Shown here piece after piece: positions 5,319 through 6,307 of a stretch of 6,307 nt of DNA. Position 1 is the stretch's first letter; every line of letters begins with the position of its first letter. Source of the DNA: Sphingomonadaceae bacterium. Its GTDB lineage: Bacteria; Pseudomonadota; Alphaproteobacteria; Sphingomonadales; Sphingomonadaceae. The translations under genes and the position numbers were made by a program. The DNA is taken from the NCBI GenBank assembly GCA_014380205.1, contig JACMKH010000325.1, positions 1-6,307 on the forward strand. Reading direction: 5' to 3'. Under the pieces are notes generated by a model, which did no database searches, was not told the DNA's origin, and saw only the letters and a program-made list of their open reading frames with translations.

Positions 5319-6155
5319 ATGCCTGCACAGCAGCTCACCACCCGGCGCGTCGAGAAGGTCTGGGGGCGGCGCGACCTTGGGCTCGGCTTCGGTGACGTTG
5401 CCGAGGGCGGCGAGCCGGTCGGCGAGATCTGGTTCGAGGGGCCGCCGGGCGTCGCGCCCGAGTTGCTCGTCAAATATCTGTTCACGAGCGAGAAGCTCTC
5501 GGTCCAAGTTCATCCCGACGACGCGGCGGCGCGCGCGGCGGGCTATCCGCGCGGCAAGGACGAGGCCTGGGTGGTGCTCGCGGCCGAGCCAGACGCGACG
5601 ATCGGGATCGGCATGGTCGAGCCGATGGACCGCGACGAGCTGCGCGCGCGCGCGCTCGACGGCAGCATCGAGACCAAGCTTGACTGGAAGCCCGTGCGCC
5701 GCGACGACATCTTCTATTCGGCGGCGGGGACGGTCCACGCGATCGGGCCGGGGGTGACCCTGGTCGAGGTCCAGCAGAATGTCGATCTCACCTACCGGCT
5801 CTACGATTACGGCCGCAAGCGCGAGCTTCATCTCGACGAGGGGGTCGCCGTCTCGAACCCCGTCCCCTGGGTCGCGCCGACGCGGATGCGCGATGCGGGC
5901 GGCGGGCGGCTGATCCTCGTCGAAGGTCTCAAGTTCGTGCTCGAGCGCTGGCGCGGGGAGCACGCGGGGGCGCTGTCGCCCGAGGCGGGGCGGCCGATCT
6001 GGCTGGTCCCGCTCGCAGGCGAGGGAACGATCGACGGCGTTGCGCTCGAGGCGGGAACGGCATGGATCGTCGCGGAGCGCGCTTCGCTCGATTTCGACGG
6101 CGACCTGCTCGTCGCCTATTCGGGCGCGGAAAGCCTGCGCGCCCCGCTCGGCTGA
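5319..6155 (+). CDS. manA: Mannose-6-phosphate isomerase, type I (short form)
   Basis: A 278-residue cytoplasmic, zinc-dependent enzyme that interconverts fructose 6-phosphate and mannose 6-phosphate, the entry to GDP-mannose and mannose/fucose-type surface polysaccharides. The cupin active site is complete: KLSVQVHPDD (59-68) gives Q63 and H65, KDEAW (80-84) gives E82, and GTVHAIGPG (137-145) gives H140, the four expected zinc ligands. The signature VEVQQNVDLTYRLYDYGR (149-166) contains the arginine expected near the active site. VWGR (14-17) and GEIWFE (35-40) fit the N-terminal part. A second, smaller beta-barrel follows (about 195-275). At 278 residues it is shorter than the enterobacterial ManA (about 390) and resembles the compact Bacillus/alphaproteobacterial form. 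The ATG is supported by GAGGAA at 5307-5312, six bases upstream. It is divergent from the extensin-like gene; only one base separates its stop from that of the next, converging gene. Confidence 0.93.
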   Translation: MPAQQLTTRRVEKVWGRRDLGLGFGDVAEGGEPVGEIWFEGPPGVAPELLVKYLFTSEKLSVQVHPDDAAARAAGYPRGKDEAWVVLAAEPDATIGIGMVEPMDRDELRARALDGSIETKLDWKPVRRDDIFYSAAGTVHAIGPGVTLVEVQQNVDLTYRLYDYGRKRELHLDEGVAVSNPVPWVAPTRMRDAGGGRLILVEGLKFVLERWRGEHAGALSPEAGRPIWLVPLAGEGTIDGVALEAGTAWIVAERASLDFDGDLLVAYSGAESLRAPLG

Positions 6156-6156
6156 G

Positions 6157-6307
6157 TCACGCGCGCCGCAGCCGGTCGAGCCGCTCCTCGCTGACCGGGT
6201 AGCCCGCGTCGCGCGGGATGCAGAGCCAGCGCACGCCCTCGCGCTCCTCGACGAAGGGGGTGATCGTCTCGACCGGATGGTGCGCGATCGCGTGCGCGCG
6301 CGCGTCC
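6157..6307 (-). CDS. C-terminal fragment of an unrecognised protein
   Basis: An open minus-strand frame runs from the right edge to a TGA at 6159-6157 and gives 49 residues, including HHPVETITPFVEEREGV, RWLCIPRDAGYPVSEER and the end LDRLRRA. The segment looks like real protein: mixed hydrophobic strand (VRWLCIP), a turn (RDAGYPVS) and an amphipathic closing helix (EERLDRLRRA), with GC-ending codons as in the neighbouring genes. I cannot name the family from the tail alone. It converges with the isomerase gene with one base between the two stop codons, and no terminator hairpin fits between them. Confidence 0.6.
   Translation of the reverse strand, partial: DARAHAIAHHPVETITPFVEEREGVRWLCIPRDAGYPVSEERLDRLRRA

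Noticed and set aside
4992..5963. A 323-codon minus-strand open frame opposite the isomerase.
   Set aside because: It is antisense to a gene with a complete zinc site and has no recognisable domain; a shadow frame.
6281..6304. Alternating GC run near the right edge, possible Z-DNA or repeat.
   Set aside because: It is short, interrupted, and explained by GCG/CGC codons of the minus-strand fragment.

Overview
The window looks like chromosomal DNA from an alphaproteobacterium, most likely a sphingomonad (Sphingomonadaceae). The evidence is a very high G+C content with strong GC bias at third codon positions, a PspF-type activator end, a LytS/LytTR two-component pair, an extensin-like secreted protein, a short type I mannose-6-phosphate isomerase, and a small 'ESFPASDPP' protein behind a match to the alphaproteobacterial EcfG (general stress response) promoter. 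The assignment comes from gene content and recalled family resemblance, not from a database search. There is no sign of a mobile element, CRISPR array, tRNA or rRNA.

Layout from left to right. Positions 1-190 hold the C-terminal end of a PspF-like enhancer-binding protein (+). Positions 339-899 encode a secreted tetratricopeptide-repeat protein (+), followed by a strong intrinsic terminator at 938-978. Positions 1033-2888 are a minus-strand operon: a four-helix LytS-type membrane histidine kinase translated first, overlapping by 4 bp (ATGA) a LytTR response regulator. Divergent from the kinase, 3045-3242 encodes a 65-residue, highly charged protein with a GGAAC-N17-CGTT promoter just upstream. 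Positions 3416-3967 encode an unrecognised 183-residue cytoplasmic protein (+). Positions 4053-4508 encode an unrecognised secreted 151-residue protein (+). Converging on it from the minus strand, 4523-5257 encodes a membrane-anchored extensin-like protein with a GTG start. Divergent from that, 5319-6155 encodes a mannose-6-phosphate isomerase (+). The last 151 bases hold the C-terminal end of an unrecognised minus-strand gene whose stop lies one base from the isomerase stop.

The genes do not form one obvious pathway. The common thread is the cell envelope and stress response: PspF (envelope stress), exported small proteins, an envelope-anchored extensin-like/LAS-fold protein, a membrane sensor kinase, a candidate general-stress gene and sugar-phosphate supply for mannose-containing surface polysaccharides. 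The window is compact; no gap between genes exceeds 175 bases.

I found no clear new multi-gene system. The points most worth a second look are the EcfG-type promoter in front of the small ESFPASDPP protein, the overlapping divergent promoters at 5258-5293 that would make the extensin-like mRNA leaderless, and the repeat/palindrome cluster in front of the LytS/LytTR operon.
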